A stretch of 64,000 nucleotides of DNA from Nilaparvata lugens (Eukaryota; Arthropoda; Insecta; Hemiptera; Delphacidae): assembly GCF_014356525.2 (NCBI RefSeq), contig NC_052511.1:27420597-27484596 (forward strand), written 5' to 3'. Every line of letters begins with the position of its first letter. The first letter of the stretch is position 1. The position numbers were made by a program, and so were the translations under genes. This document shows, in pieces, positions 40,901 to 51,368 of the stretch. A model generated the notes under the pieces. The model saw only the letters and a program-made list of their open reading frames with translations. It was not told the DNA's origin and ran no database searches.

Positions 40901-43741
40901 GTTTTTAATTTATCTGTGTCTTGTTTTCTGTATAAAATATATTATTATTATTATTATTATTACATACATATTTCTCCTTAATTATTATTTTGTAAAATAC
41001 GGTAACCACTTGTTTAGGATAATCGAAGATAGTTTTCAAATTAATTCATTAATAATTAATTCCAAAATAAAAATTATTGATTTAAAATTGAAAATTTGAC
41101 ATAGAACAAATGAAGAGATCTCCACCTACGTTAATTATCAAGTTTTCTCCATTTTTTGAAGAACGATAGTGCACTTCATCAAAGTATTACATAGGCCTTC
41201 TGCATACCATACCACTAATAATTATTGCTATGGTTTCTGCTGAATTAAAAAATGTAGGCTATAAAACAGTTGAATAAAATAATTAAATTCTTTCAAATAT
41301 GTGAATAGTTACTTGAACTTCAGATATAGAATCTAGAAACATGTAAAAATAAAATTAAAAACATTCAAAAATTTAGAGGTATTGATTTTTTTATTTTGCA
41401 ATTGGATTTGGATAGCATAATACAAACAACTTACCTCGATGTAAGTAACAAGAAAGACTCCGATGAATACGATGAAAAGAATTAGCCCCATCCACCATAG
41501 AAATAGATATGACAAGCATTCAAATTCCAAATCACAGCTGTTGCCCACTTATCAAATTGTTAAGGGAAATTTCTGACATTGAAACTATTCTTTTTTATAT
41601 TAGACATTTTCAAAAACAAATTTATACTGTATTCAACATATTAGGTACTGCCTCTGAAAATCCACAAATATTAGAGATGTGATGAAAATCATGCAACGAT
41701 ATAGAAATGAAAGTTATAATATTTTTCTAATATATAATGCATTTCAGTTTTTGTATTACATATTTTAAATTATTCTTGCACTGATATAAAGGAGAATTTG
41801 AAAAAGGTTTAATGCTTTCATGTGATGATTGACATAAATGTTGTCATGAGTAATAATAATCATAGCAAACTTGAAATATCTCTATTCATCAATTATTATA
41901 TAAAATTTTATCATGATGATAGACTCCACTACAATTCACTATAAGATTTTGAACTCAATGAATGAATAAGGTTCATGAATAAATAAATAAAAAATAATAA
42001 ATCAATAAATTATTAAATCCTCGAATTCAAATAACTTGGACAAAAATCCTATTATTATTATTAAAGCAAATACGATATCCAACTATCATTTTGATGATTC
42101 TATTTCCTATGGAGTCTAACCAGAGTTTACAAAGAATATTCTCTACGAGCAGGAATATTCCAAGTACGGTAGGCTACTTTGCGATGAATATTGATAAAAA
42201 TTGTGACTGTAGAGTCAACAATGTCACTTGAAAGGATACATTTTGCAAGAAAGCCATTTTTATCGTGACCAATAAAATGAATGCTGAGATTGGAACCGGC
42301 TCCAATGATCCCGGTTATAGCACCAAGGAGGGCGAAATTGAAATACCGCCGTACAACATTCAAACTATACATTTTATAGTTGGTTTTCCGGGACCGATGT
42401 AAGTATACTGAATTCTCCAGAACATCATAGTCCAAACTCTGAAATCAAACAGTATTCAGTAAAGACTGTTTTGTCACTATTATTCTTCCATTTTTAAAAA
42501 TATCTTCAATTTATAATTGAGATTATTATCTGGAATAATGCTACTGGAGATTCTGAAATCGAATAAGCCGTTCAATGTCCTATATTCTTGATTCCATAAT
42601 GGTAAAATTTGAAATTGTCTGGAATGATATTAACTCTAAAGTCTAAGACTATTGGAATGAACTACTGGATTTGGTTTCAACACGGATAAAAAATAGTTGA
42701 ACAAATAAGAGGGATGAGAAATTCCAAATAGAATATTATATTTTGTGATCTGAAATTTAATTATTTCTAATTAAGGTGTAGCCTATTTATTATTTTTGAA
42801 AGATCGTTTGGAATTGGCCATGCTTATTAATTCAAAAATGCATGAGTGATATATTGATTTAGTATACAAATATTTAACTTATGCAACTTACGTCAAATTT
42901 ACTACTAATGAACTCTTGACCCACTGTCAGTCTAGTATGGAAGTTTCTAAGGGTCTGATCCGCCTGGGAATAAAAGTTTAAAATATGTTTATTAAAAAAT
43001 TAATAAAACTATAAATCAGGATTAATTATTATTAACTATTAAATCAGGATTCTATTCAGAATCATCTAGAGTAAAACTTTATTTGGCATCTTCAGTATGT
43101 ATTGTTTAAGGGGCTGAAATTATGTTTACTGTGTGTTTTTTGTTGATTAAACGATGTACAAATTCATATTCCATCGGTACTCAGTAGATATTTTAATTTG
43201 AAATGCTTTCTTTCCATCTACTACTCTCCAAGATATTGTTTATCGAATGTCTTATTTTATTTATAAAAATGTAAATTTTAAGAAAATTTATTTTATTTGT
43301 AAAACCAACACAATTTAAGCTATTTTTTAAAATTTGAAGAAATTTAGCTTAATTTGATATTCTGAAAAAGTAACCCTTTCGATAAACAGTACGTTGAATA
43401 AAACATCTTTAAAATTTCATTAATTTATTTGCTATCAATTCTAGAATGTTAGAATGTATGTAGATTGCCCCAAAGATTTCATCCTAGATGCTCATACCTT
43501 AAAAAGTAAGAATGATGGGAAACAAATTTTCTTAAAAAGTTAATCCATTTTGGTAAATTGATCAAATCAAAATAAATTGAAAAATGACAATTATAATGCA
43601 TAAAAGAGCGTGGTGTTCATCTTTGAAGCATTGGAGAATAGAAAATGCTTTATTAATTTTTTAAGGATATGATTTTTTTCTTCAACTTACCGAACTAGCC
43701 CTGAATGCTGTTGTTGAGGCTTCCATTTGATTTTCAGTCAT
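28824..43741 (-). CDS. Atypical CLC-family (ClC-6/7-like) chloride/proton antiporter, spliced
   Basis: CLC proteins are dimeric membrane transporters. The ClC-7 branch exchanges 2 Cl- for 1 H+ in lysosomes. Sixteen exons join in agreeing phases without a stop into about 698 codons (human ClC-7 has about 805): 43741-43691, 42963-42892, 42438-42228, 41547-41435, 40521-40378, 39537-39369, 37604-37473, 36908-36743, 35958-35811, 35494-35401, 34633-34464, 33614-33449, 31519-31305, 29810-29727, 29506-29426, 28904-28824. Seen: SLDYDVLEN near residue 42, GKEGP with gating Glu198, AIEES with proton Glu262, GIFVP at 463-467, AAQLCG near 498 and a CBS2 end (GLRHVIVVDN, GILTRKDL). Odd: GSGIP is GGGVS (154-158), the central Tyr is Phe554, most of CBS1 is absent, and the N-terminus is short. 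Two splice choices are uncertain (exons 3/4 and 12/13). The family call is firm; orthology with ClC-7 rather than a divergent paralogue is not. Confidence 0.9.
29426..29506 (-). CDS. CLC exon 15: CBS2 core
   Basis: It has 27 codons, NMSLARTYKLFRNLGLRHVI and VVDNEFK, almost the ClC-7 block VFKLFRALGLRHLVVVDN. The donor is GTAATG. Confidence 0.92.
29727..29810 (-). CDS. CLC exon 14: start of CBS2
   Basis: It has 28 codons, NLTFPAEELEKKIDLEIIMN and PTPYAVKP, between TTTACAG and GTAAGT. It corresponds to DLSEFMNPSPYTV of ClC-7. Confidence 0.9.
30066..30882 (+). mobile_element. Hairpin-ended interspersed repeat, copy C, inside the CLC gene
   Basis: It has the same ends as copy B: TTTTTACTTTCCTTGCCC on the left and GGCAAGGAAAGTTGTGTGAG then TGCGCCACACC on the right. 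A perfect 10-bp hairpin (TACTTTCCTT / AAGGAAAGTA) is near the left end. A block near 30735-30840 is shared with the inverted copy D at 58.8 kb. It lies in the intron where the missing half of CBS1 would be expected. Confidence 0.85.
31305..31519 (-). CDS. CLC exon 13: end of membrane domain and start of CBS1
   Basis: It reads KPQFELQLILSGFPFLPPDA (Phe554 replaces the anion-coordinating Tyr), then ETKIETIMTKSVSTLS and EYSHGGFPIVNKK. GFPIV is the mid-CBS1 motif. The second half of CBS1 that follows in ClC-7 is missing. An alternative acceptor lies at 31503. Confidence 0.85.
31702..32106. mobile_element. 405-bp MITE with 22-bp terminal inverted repeats
   Basis: The left end AGGGCCCCATTACACAGTCA pairs with the right end TGACTGTGTAATGGAACCCC with two or three mismatches. 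The interior is AT-rich and non-coding. Confidence 0.75.
32418..33167 (+). mobile_element. 5'-truncated LINE: C-terminal part of an endonuclease/reverse transcriptase
   Basis: A continuous 250-codon plus-strand frame without a start ATG reads EVYKILEIEAQKVGLVVNEN, FKYLGCPINATG, ILRRNYGPVQVNEQQWRIR, AQRIRWLGHVMRMSEARM and KGRPRNRWVDQVMDDL, stopping at 33167. These are the thumb and C-terminal signatures of a widespread animal LINE group (possibly RTE-like). It is followed by a short A-rich tail. It has no disabling change, so insertion is recent. It is antisense to the CLC gene, inside an intron. Confidence 0.88.
33449..33614 (-). CDS. CLC exon 12
   Basis: It reads KYIYMASAAQLCGTLRLTF, STVVIMMEVVGNNSMVLPL and ARIVGDLLSP. 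The donor is either GTAAAA (used here, adds VD) or GTAGGT four bases earlier. With the earlier donor and an acceptor at 31503 the GD-to-PFL distance equals that of ClC-7. Confidence 0.88.
33615..34463. other. CLC intron 11, nothing recognisable
   Basis: AT-rich intron between exons 12 and 11. There is a small local duplication of TTGATCATTGCC at about 33959-33990. Confidence 0.5.
34464..34633 (-). CDS. CLC exon 11: GIFVP motif
   Basis: It reads STLAVGVLLVLYFSLAMYTT, then GISMAIGIFVPNLLLGALWG. The conserved GxFxP helix start and GxxWGR are intact. The donor is GTAAGC after YPDF. Confidence 0.93.
35401..35494 (-). CDS. CLC exon 10
   Basis: It has 31 codons, HGCPDGYQKDLTFFTLNTGE and ASLRWLIHEDP, ending at GTGAGT. 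It matches the ClC-7 loop FCADGEYNSMAAAFFNTPE...LFHDPP. Confidence 0.87.
35811..35958 (-). CDS. CLC exon 9
   Basis: After TTTATAG it reads YIGANKHKKMLDGLFAAIL, TGVSHFALSVSWEECRQF and ends TALS at donor GTAAGC. It is the helix after the cytosolic RYIHRP region of ClC-7. The ECRQ motif corresponds to DCQP. Confidence 0.85.
36743..36908 (-). CDS. CLC exon 8
   Basis: It reads NAGSEDILYMGLI, then RYTWYEIPIFILIGAIAGLF and GAAWVMIQKFATVKRR, ending at donor GTATGA. It corresponds to the ClC-7 segment around HEIPVFIAMGVVGG. Confidence 0.88.
37473..37604 (-). CDS. CLC exon 7: proton-pathway glutamate
   Basis: It starts within the GG of APMGG and reads LFLAIEESVSFLSVSLMIK, then FIAAMSSSWCANLIMSLH. The second glutamate of the EE pair is the internal proton glutamate of CLC antiporters, so an exchanger rather than a channel is expected. 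Confidence 0.9.
37605..39368. other. CLC intron 6 with palindrome cluster
   Basis: It contains three 24-bp palindromic sites (38200-38349) and, at about 38490-38645, a stretch ending CTTAGACCTCACTTCGCTCG that looks like part of an interspersed repeat. At 39070-39140 a GGCTCGATTCGATCC block faintly resembles a SINE B box. Confidence 0.45.
38200..38349. repeat. Three 24-bp palindromic ATTGC(N14)GCAAT sites
   Basis: Sites at 38200-38223, 38251-38274 and 38326-38349 all begin ATTGCAT and end GCAAT (one ends ACGCAAT), and all are exactly 24 bases long. The third is the best, with 9-bp perfect arms ATTGCATGC / GCATGCAAT around six bases. Equal length with a variable centre suggests a dimer binding site or the repeated core of a transposable element. 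Confidence 0.7.
39369..39537 (-). CDS. CLC exon 6: gating glutamate motif
   Basis: It opens EGPMIHIGAVVGANLVLVP, completing GKEGP with the preceding lysine. It then reads KIFHFDHEIRDMVAGGVAAG and AAFAAPM. The gating glutamate is present. GC content is high compared with the introns. Confidence 0.92.
40378..40521 (-). CDS. CLC exon 5: altered selectivity motif
   Basis: It has 48 codons starting PGAAGGGVSGVVAYLNG and ending VSGITGGK. In ClC-7 this position reads AAGSGIP...LNGV. The central serine that coordinates the anion and the proline of GSGIP are replaced by Gly and Ser. The donor is GTCAGT. Confidence 0.9.
41435..41547 (-). CDS. CLC exon 4: hydrophobic helix ending in TYIE
   Basis: It reads LSYLFLWWMGLILFIVFIGV then FLVTYIE, aligning residue for residue with the ClC-7 helix before its selectivity motif. 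The acceptor AAG before 41547 is chosen by phase. The donor is GTAAG. Confidence 0.82.
42228..42438 (-). CDS. CLC exon 3: SLDYD motif and first membrane helix
   Basis: After TTTCAG it reads SLDYDVLENSVYL, then RRYFNFALLGAITGIIGAGS, the first long intramembrane helix. The donor is uncertain. GTGACA at 42227 gives a phase that fits the next exon, and a GTATCC slightly earlier would fit too. Confidence 0.8.
42892..42963 (-). CDS. CLC exon 2
   Basis: It has 24 codons in phase 0 between TTCCCAG and GTAAGT: ADQTLRNFHTRLTVGQEFIS then SKFD. The end joins to SLDYD of the next exon, matching the KFESLDYD pattern in ClC-7. Confidence 0.82.
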
Positions 43742-43768
43742 TCATGTAATCAGATTGAATTATCTCAT
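43691..43768 (-). CDS. CLC exon 1: first coding exon with short 5' leader
   Basis: The acceptor AAATTTCAG precedes 43768, implying an untranslated exon further upstream. An ATG-AGA-TAA mini frame opens the exon. The start ATG (43741-43739) is directly preceded by an in-frame TGA, so translation cannot begin upstream. It encodes MTENQMEASTTAFRASS and ends at the donor GTAAG. This is far shorter than the ClC-7 N-terminal tail. Confidence 0.75.
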
Positions 43769-45753
43769 CTGAAATTTTAATTATTTTTCTAACTGAAAGC
43801 AATAGACTTAGTTGAGATAAAATACTGCACTGAAAAATACATAATATTATGTAGCCTACCGTACGGTACTGGAGTTTTTTACTCGAACACTTTGAGCTTA
43901 CAAAATGTTACCTATGTTTCAAATAAGATCAGTCATAAATAAAAGATAATGAAACTTTTTATTTAGAAATCTTATGTGGTTTACTATAATTATATTTTTA
44001 GTAATTTCTCTTTAGAATAAAGAAAACACAATGAATTGATTCTACCATTAATTGTAACAGTTTTTTTTCATCCAATAACTAATAGAATGTATGGTTTTTG
44101 GGTTGTAAACTTAGTAATATTGAAGATACAAACAGTAGAAAAACCTTTTTGATTAAAATTCATTATCAAGCCTATCTGACAATATTTATGCATTGGTAAA
44201 ATTCCTCAACGGCCAAGCACTGTTTTGTAGTAGGTAGTGATGTTTGTCACTTTTATCTGAATACGGTAATGTCTTGTAACTTTTCCAAATCCGTAGTCTA
44301 AGGATATTAAAATTACACTACAAAGTAAAAAAATCAATTAACAGGAAAAATAGGTCTCTGCATCTCTTAAAAAACTCACAAAGTCCAATTACTAATGAAA
44401 TTTGTGGTCAATCACACCAAAAAATGTGAAAAATCCTCTGAAATTCTCTGGAAGAAAATCCTCTGGTATTTGAAGCTGTTCTTATTAATCTAATGAAAAA
44501 TAAATATATTAAAATGCTTAATTATAAGATAATGTTATATCAATAAGTGAATGATGTATTAAAATATTTTAAATTGTTTTAAATTGACTATCTGATAACC
44601 TTTATTTTAATGAATTTTACTAAAAAACAAAATGCTAACTGTACTTACCATGAACACTAGCAACTTGTTATTGCTAGTCCATTAGCAATATTTCTAATAG
44701 CTTCCTGCTTAAAAGGATTTGAATGAATATTTAGCGTTTTCCTCTAAAATTGTTTTCAATCTACAATTTTTTCAGCAAGTGACAAATGCTAAAACACTGT
44801 CAGCCATTAAAGGAGCTGTCATATGGTCATACTGATTCCACCTTTTATGTCAGAGGAACAATAACATATGATGAATTTGTATGGCATTATACATTTTTAT
44901 ATATATATTATATTGTGAAGTTATATGTAATTTTTAGAGTATGTTGTGAGTTTCCATTGAATCGGATAATACAAGTCGTGAATAGACTAATACAATAATA
45001 ATTATTATTCTTGTAATTCTCTCTTTTTTGATGAGTAAATTTCATTAAGGAGATAAAAGTTAAGTTATAAGATATGATCCCAACTTTATTAACATTTTAT
45101 ATAGAGAATGAATTTTCCGCAATTTCATTTCAATAAATTCAAACCATGTGTTTCAGTTTTCTATTATTCAAACATAGATAGGTAGGCTACAATGAAATTT
45201 ATAATCGCGAGTTCTCTCAACATGTTTAATGAGATGATCCATAAACTCGCATCAAACTCATGTTTTATTCCATGACATACCGTAGGATGAATAATCATAA
45301 TAATATCATTCTAGGAAAATTTATAAAAACCGGAATAAATTCCTTCAGACTTCTATTAATTCCTTCAGACTATTCTGAGAAATAAAATATGACATGAGAT
45401 AAACAATATCTTGGAGAATGTACGGTATCCACAAAAATTCATGAATTTATTTTCTGGGTTCCATTTTGGAATGTCACCATAGATTTCAACTTTGTGCGCA
45501 TATAAAATTTAGGCATATCCTAAAAAATGAAATGATAAAAAAAGGCTTTTCCTTTTGATCCATTTCGGTAATTTGATAGTAGGCTACCTATCCAAATGAT
45601 GAAATCGAATTTCTTTGGAAAATGTCACCAGTAAAAACAAAATGTAATGAGCTGAATATCAGTTTATTGTAAATGATTGAATAAATAAATAAAAAGTTTC
45701 CAAAGATTGGTGCACATCAGCCGCAAATTTGCTGAACATTCCCCGCTTCCTGC
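43769..45753. other. CLC 5' region: probable untranslated exon(s) and shared upstream region
   Basis: The acceptor before 43768 requires a non-coding upstream exon on the minus strand. I could not place it confidently. The interval is AT-rich without open frames of note. Confidence 0.4.
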
Positions 45754-46204
45754 TATAAATGTGGAAAAAGGGAACTTTTTAGCGTCGGAGGGAAATTTTT
45801 GATGACTGAGACTGAACTGGTTCGAACGGCGCTCCGACTCCTGACATGATCAATCGTGTTCATGCTGCTCGTGTGTATTGTTGTGTTTTTCTCTCCGTTT
45901 ATCGGCGTTTGATTCTCACGTGTTTATTGTGTGTTCTCCTTTTCCAACCATTGTCTCTACTCTGACAAACTTTTCCCATTTGTGAAACTTTGCAAAGGTA
46001 TTTTTCATGTGATTTCAATATCCTTTATTTATCACATGGGAAAGTGAACGATTGTATTTAGACCTTGTTGTGCTTGAAGAATTCGGCTTTTGTGTGTTGT
46101 GTGTCCCAAAATGGACATAATATCCTGAGGGATTCTCAAAGAAAGTGCTTCTTGGGCTAGCTGACTATAATCACTGTTATTGGATATATTGCTGAGTTTA
46201 ATAG
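45754..46204 (+). promoter_or_regulatory. Probable promoter and non-coding first exon of a plus-strand gene
   Basis: TATAAAT at 45754 is followed by a stretch clearly richer in GC than its flanks (about 45780-46150), and by a consensus donor ATAG-GTGAGT at 46204/46205. A second possible donor GCAAAG-GTATTT is near 46000. No long frame exists, so this would be a 5' UTR exon whose coding exons lie further right or beyond the window. It is divergent from the CLC gene. Confidence 0.4.
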
Positions 46205-46810
46205 GTGAGTTTCTGGTTTATTAATCACAGTTCTTGATAAATATGCATGAGTTTTCAACTAGCCTATGGGTGTAATAGTTAATAACTAGTGACCCCCTGG
46301 GTTGTAGAACTCGCTCATGAACAGTTGTATTGTAATATTTGAAACCCACAACTTTCAATAATACAGAATTGGTGAAAATTATGGAAACAGTAGCAAAATA
46401 TTTTTTTACAAGAATAATTTGACAGTAGGTTTTATTGGGGATCCTATTTTAGATGAAAAATTATTCTTCAAAAATTGTTACTCTATTTCAACATTTTTGT
46501 CCCTCATATGAATCAAATGAATTTTTCAAAAAGAGAAGGTGGTCATGTGATATAAAATGACTTCGATTCAGAGTTCCAAGAGAAAATTAATAACGAAAAC
46601 CACACAATCATTGATATCTCAAACCGTTTCAGTTTGTTAATGTAAAACTAAAAGTTATAAATTATTATGTTTTTTATTAACCAGCTGAAATCTTGTGTCA
46701 GAGCATAACGGACTGTCTGTGTGATAGCTCCCAAATAGCCTCAGCTGATGTTATGAATGAATGGAAAAACTGTAGTACCTAATTGCAAGCAACGAATACT
46801 CCAGCTTGAA
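46205..46810. other. Possible first intron, nothing recognisable
   Basis: AT-rich sequence directly after the candidate donor at 46205. Confidence 0.4.
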
Positions 46811-47011
46811 TGAAAAAGACTAAGAAATTGTCAAAAACCACAGATTTATTGATACTAAGAAAGACCGGTTTCGGTTATTACACCATTGTCAATATCTGAT
46901 AAACAATGTTTATCAGAGTTTATCAGAGATTGACAGTGGTGTAATAACCGAAACCGGTCTTTCTTAGTATCAATAAATCTGTGGCTTTTGACAATTTCTT
47001 AGTCTTTTTCA
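46811..47011. mobile_element. 201-bp foldback MITE with 85-bp arms
   Basis: The left arm starts TGAAAAAGACTAAGAAATTG and runs through GACCGGTTTCGGTTATTACA. The right arm is its reverse complement ending CAATTTCTTAGTCTTTTTCA. Only a few mismatches occur over about 85 bases per arm, with a centre of some 25 bases near 46905. It is non-coding. Confidence 0.9.
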
Positions 47012-49485
47012 TCCAATATGAATAATTACCACAATATCAACTTCTCAACTACACAAAAAATACTCCAGCTGACTAAATGATAAATCACAACAAAATGTTT
47101 TCTTATGCACTTTCAATGTTATTTTTTGGTATATCCTGAAAAAGGACGAAGGAGTCTGTATATTTTGTTGTCCAACAAACTTGATCTGTAAAAATTGTCC
47201 CAGTGTTGTATTTAGGTTTTTCATTGTTCTTCGATCCAAGATTGTTTCATTGGTCAAAATCTTCCCTTATATGAATTAAGAAAACGTCTACAGAAGTAAT
47301 AGGTATCCTACCAACATAATATAATATATATGCTCTTCTTCTTCTTCAATGTAAGCTACTGACTATTAGGTCGGCTCGAATGGGATTTTTCAGTGATTAA
47401 TGTTCAATGTTGATGTGCAAAGAAGAAGTGAAGAAATTAGGTACCTACTATGACTATAACAGACAACAACCTGGTAAATAATGAATAAATGCATGAAAAA
47501 CTCCATTCCCATTGATGCACCGATGCAACAAGTACATAGATTTGATAATACGTAACAATGATGCAATGATTTAGAATAAGAATGCATTGAAGGGGAATCT
47601 TGAGTGTTTGTAATATGAAATATCCTATTGGCCTCCTCAATGATTTCCAATAGATTTTGATCAACCAGAAAAAAAACAATTTTCAACCTTAATCAGAACA
47701 CAGGATTTCAAATCTGCCTATTCAAACTTCATATACAAAATGAGAAATCCATTTAATTACTGGATGAGATTAAGTACCATTCATCAAAATCATCAGTTAA
47801 GCTTGCCAAATAATGAGAGTTTCCACACTTTACACAAATAAAGACGAGAGAAGATCAAATATTGAAAATTAACGGCGGATACATTGTTTTTGTGTATGTT
47901 TCTTACTCAACATTAACTTTAATTGCTTTTTTGTTCATATTTTTCTCCGACACGACACGGCAGGAAGCTGGACAGAAAGCTCTGCCATTGGGTTGGCGCA
48001 TAGACAATCAGCCAATGAGAGAGCTTTCTGTCCTGTCGGTTGATTGATTGGTTGAAATCTCACCTCGATTGATCTTATATATAATATGAGACTATGCAAA
48101 TATTTGTAGAATAAATTTTTTTTTTGGTACGGTAGGCTACTCATTTTTTCATAAATTTTAAATTTCACTTCCAATTAAATATTGTTATTCATGATTATAT
48201 ATTCTCAGTAAAATTGCAGTGTTTAGTCAAAGCATCTTTGCTAATTTTTGAATAAAAATATTCAGAATAAATAACATTCCATTCATAAGAGTAAGTCATA
48301 AGATGACTTGAAGTATTGTAAGTGTATTGTAAATGCGTATTGTTATTAGAGTATTGTAAGTGATGTGGTATTTATCCAACATGAATAAAACTAAGTAAAT
48401 GATGTTCACCGCCATTCGATTACTATATTACATCCCCCTCATTCCAGTTATTAGACACAGAAAAGACTGTATTATTTATTAAAACAACAAGAAATTGTTA
48501 CGAACCATTTGATTCACATCCACATTTTGAAGTCAGAGAAAAATACTGATTTGAAATAGACAAGCGGTTGTTATTGTTTAGAGAATGGAGAGTAGCTACA
48601 TAGCTGAATTACCGGGGTTCGGAAGAAGACGGCTATTTTGTTGGACGGTGGCTGTGCTGGCGATTCATTGTGCTTTCATTCAGTATACAAAACCTGTTTA
48701 ATCGCTACTCATTTTTCAGGCCATCAGAAACCTCAGAACAGTTTGCTACAAGTTTGAAGATTAATTAGGTCAAAACTTGTCCCTGATTTCAGCAAGTTGA
48801 ATTGACCGCTTCCATCCACACTACCCACGCCTGAAATTAATTCTAAGAAGGTGTGTAGGTAGCATTAATTATTAATTTACCGCTCAAATGGATGATTAGT
48901 GGTTGTAGCCAAACAAACTTGTTCGGGCTGAGGATTGGTGAGCGCATGTACAATCTTCAGAATAATATTGAAAATTAAAAGTGGATCAACTATGAAGATT
49001 GAAGAGATTTGGACGGTTGTTCTAAGATGATTCATTCAAAGTTGAGGTTTAGCCATGATCTTGAATATTCGAGATGTCCTGTCCATGATAACCCGTGATT
49101 ATATAATTAGAAATTTGAATATTGGTGAAATAAATATCACCTACCGGTAAATAATTGTACCGGTGGATTCAATTGCATTTTAATAAGTAAGGATCTTTCC
49201 AAGATAAACTTATTGTAGACTCCATGCAACAAGTACAATAATGGACTGTACCTATTCAAATTGGGAGAAACTTATGCTATGGCTAAATTGTTATTCTTAA
49301 AATTGAATTTGGTTTCTACCATATTTACTTACTTTATTCATCTAGCATGTTTATAGCAGGTTATCTGAAGATTGATGGGCACTTCTATGTCGAGAAGTAA
49401 CTTCTCACCAAGAAATATATTTTTCAGAAGTCTAACACTATCAAATATATAAACACAATAAAAATTATCAAGTTGGAATGCTGCA
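47012..49485. other. Non-coding region with one palindrome
   Basis: GACAGAAAGCTCT at 47971-47983 pairs with AGAGCTTTCTGTC at 48020-48032. The loop holds GCCAAT-type motifs. It is related in style to the palindrome at 60235. No gene was recognised. Confidence 0.5.
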
Positions 49486-49762
49486 TTTTCAAACTGGATG
49501 AAAAATGTCATTACATTTGAAAACTGAGTGATGGCTTGAATCTTTGTGATATCAAACCCATTGATCCAACCAACAGGTGTCCTATTCATCTCAGCTAAAT
49601 GATGGTTCACATTTCATAATTTTCAAACTGGATGAAAAAATGTCATTACATTTGAAAACTCAATCATGACTTGCATCTTTAGGATATGAGACCCATTGAT
49701 CCAACAGGCTAACAGGTGCCCTATTCATCTCAGGTGAATGATGAATCACATATTTCAGTGAT
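49486..49762. repeat. Tandem duplication of a 134-bp unit
   Basis: TTTTCAAACTGGATGAAAAA begins at 49486 and again at 49620. Both continue through CATTACATTTGAAAACT, ACCCATTGATCCAAC and CCTATTCATCTCAG with moderate divergence. Confidence 0.85.
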
Positions 49763-51368
49763 GTTTATTCTGTGGAATGTGTGATTGTCAGCAGCCGTGA
49801 CCTGTGACCAATTCTTATTATTGCCTGCTAACTGTCAGCCACCCAATTGTGCTCACATAATAAAGATGCCATTTCTGAGCATTGGATTGGAATGGACTGA
49901 GTTCATTGCTTTTGATTGCTTTCCGTCTTTTATTGTGAATGGCTTTCTCTGGAGAATTCTACCACTCTTTTCGAGATCCTTGAACGGGATTAGAAATGGT
50001 CTGCGAAGGCTATTGTCCCCACATCTTCTTTAGATCAGAAAAATATTTTTAAAACGCTTGTCAAAAAAAAGAGATTTGTTAAGAGAGTAAATTGACAAAA
50101 GGGTGTACTTTTAAAAAATATTTATAGTTTGCGCATCACTAGAATATCCCTGGCCGAGAAGTGACTGAGTAACTGTTGGAAGCAATAATAATGCAAGAAA
50201 TATTAGCCTAAACACATTCCGAAAAGCCGTTTGCAAAATTGTATAAAGTGTAACAAACTAACGAATCACTATTAAATTAATATTCTCTGAGTAATAATAG
50301 TATTCATATTTTAATTTTAAATGAATTGAAAATAATATTAATTTAAATTTTAAATATTAGTAAACTTCAATATTTAATAATATTAATATTCTTACTAACG
50401 ATTTTCCTACCCTAGATAGAATTTATTATGAATCTACTCTTCAATTTATGATGAACTCTTAATAATGACTTTATTATTATGCATATATTATGATTTCCTA
50501 CTCTTTAATTAGTAGCATGTTGAAGCATTACTGGACTTTACTTTTTGCTTGAAAATTCTTACTATTAAGATACATGATTTCCATAAAAGCCCATAATAAA
50601 ATAATATACTTTTCTTACACCACGCTTGAAGAATCATGCGATAAAGCAATACTTTTATGATGATAGAAGCTTGCATTATGTGAATAATATAATTAGAAGA
50701 ACAAAGTATTATTCAGGTATAAATAGTATCATAGTGAACATGAAAATTGTCAGTCATTGAAAATGTTTGATGGGTTTGGAAAAATTAGAGGGAATTTCGA
50801 AAAATTCATGAAATCAATATGAACGACCAAAAGAAGTAGACCAATAGTATAAAATGTACAATAAATTCAATTCTTCTGTATATAGGATATCAAGACTGTA
50901 GAGAAGAAGAAGCGAGAGACTGAATAAGAAATGAAAACCTTGAAATCTTATGAATGATTGTGTACTCGGGAGCATGTTGAATTTTTGGTTGGGTAGAGCA
51001 GCAGTGGTTAGAGCTAGTAGTCAGTGACCGTTACGTTTTACGTTTGTGTTGTAAAACGGAAAAGGAAACAGCAGATTCGCGCCTACAACCGGAAAACGAC
51101 CAATTGCCGCCGCTAAACTAATCTCCAAACTGTAATTATGTAACTTGAATTGCAAATTCTGTTAGCTGAGCTAATGCCGAGTCCAGTTTAATGGTGTTTG
51201 TTTGAAGAAAGATTAGGATTAAAAACTAGAAGAGCAAGGAATCTAGAATATGTAGTCTATATTATTGAATCATGTATACTATCGAAATATGTATTTTAGA
51301 TTCTTCGTTTGATGACATATTAGTTTAGATTCTCGTTAAATGAATATAAAAGAAGGCTTGTTATCAAA
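49763..51368. other. Non-coding region, nothing recognisable
   Basis: AT-rich. Short open frames (for example 49785-50033) show no domain signal. Confidence 0.45.

Larger units (their letters stand above)
39538..43690. other. CLC introns 1 to 5
   Basis: Apart from exons 2 to 5, these are AT-rich introns without clear elements. An ATT microsatellite is at about 40943-40962. Confidence 0.5.
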
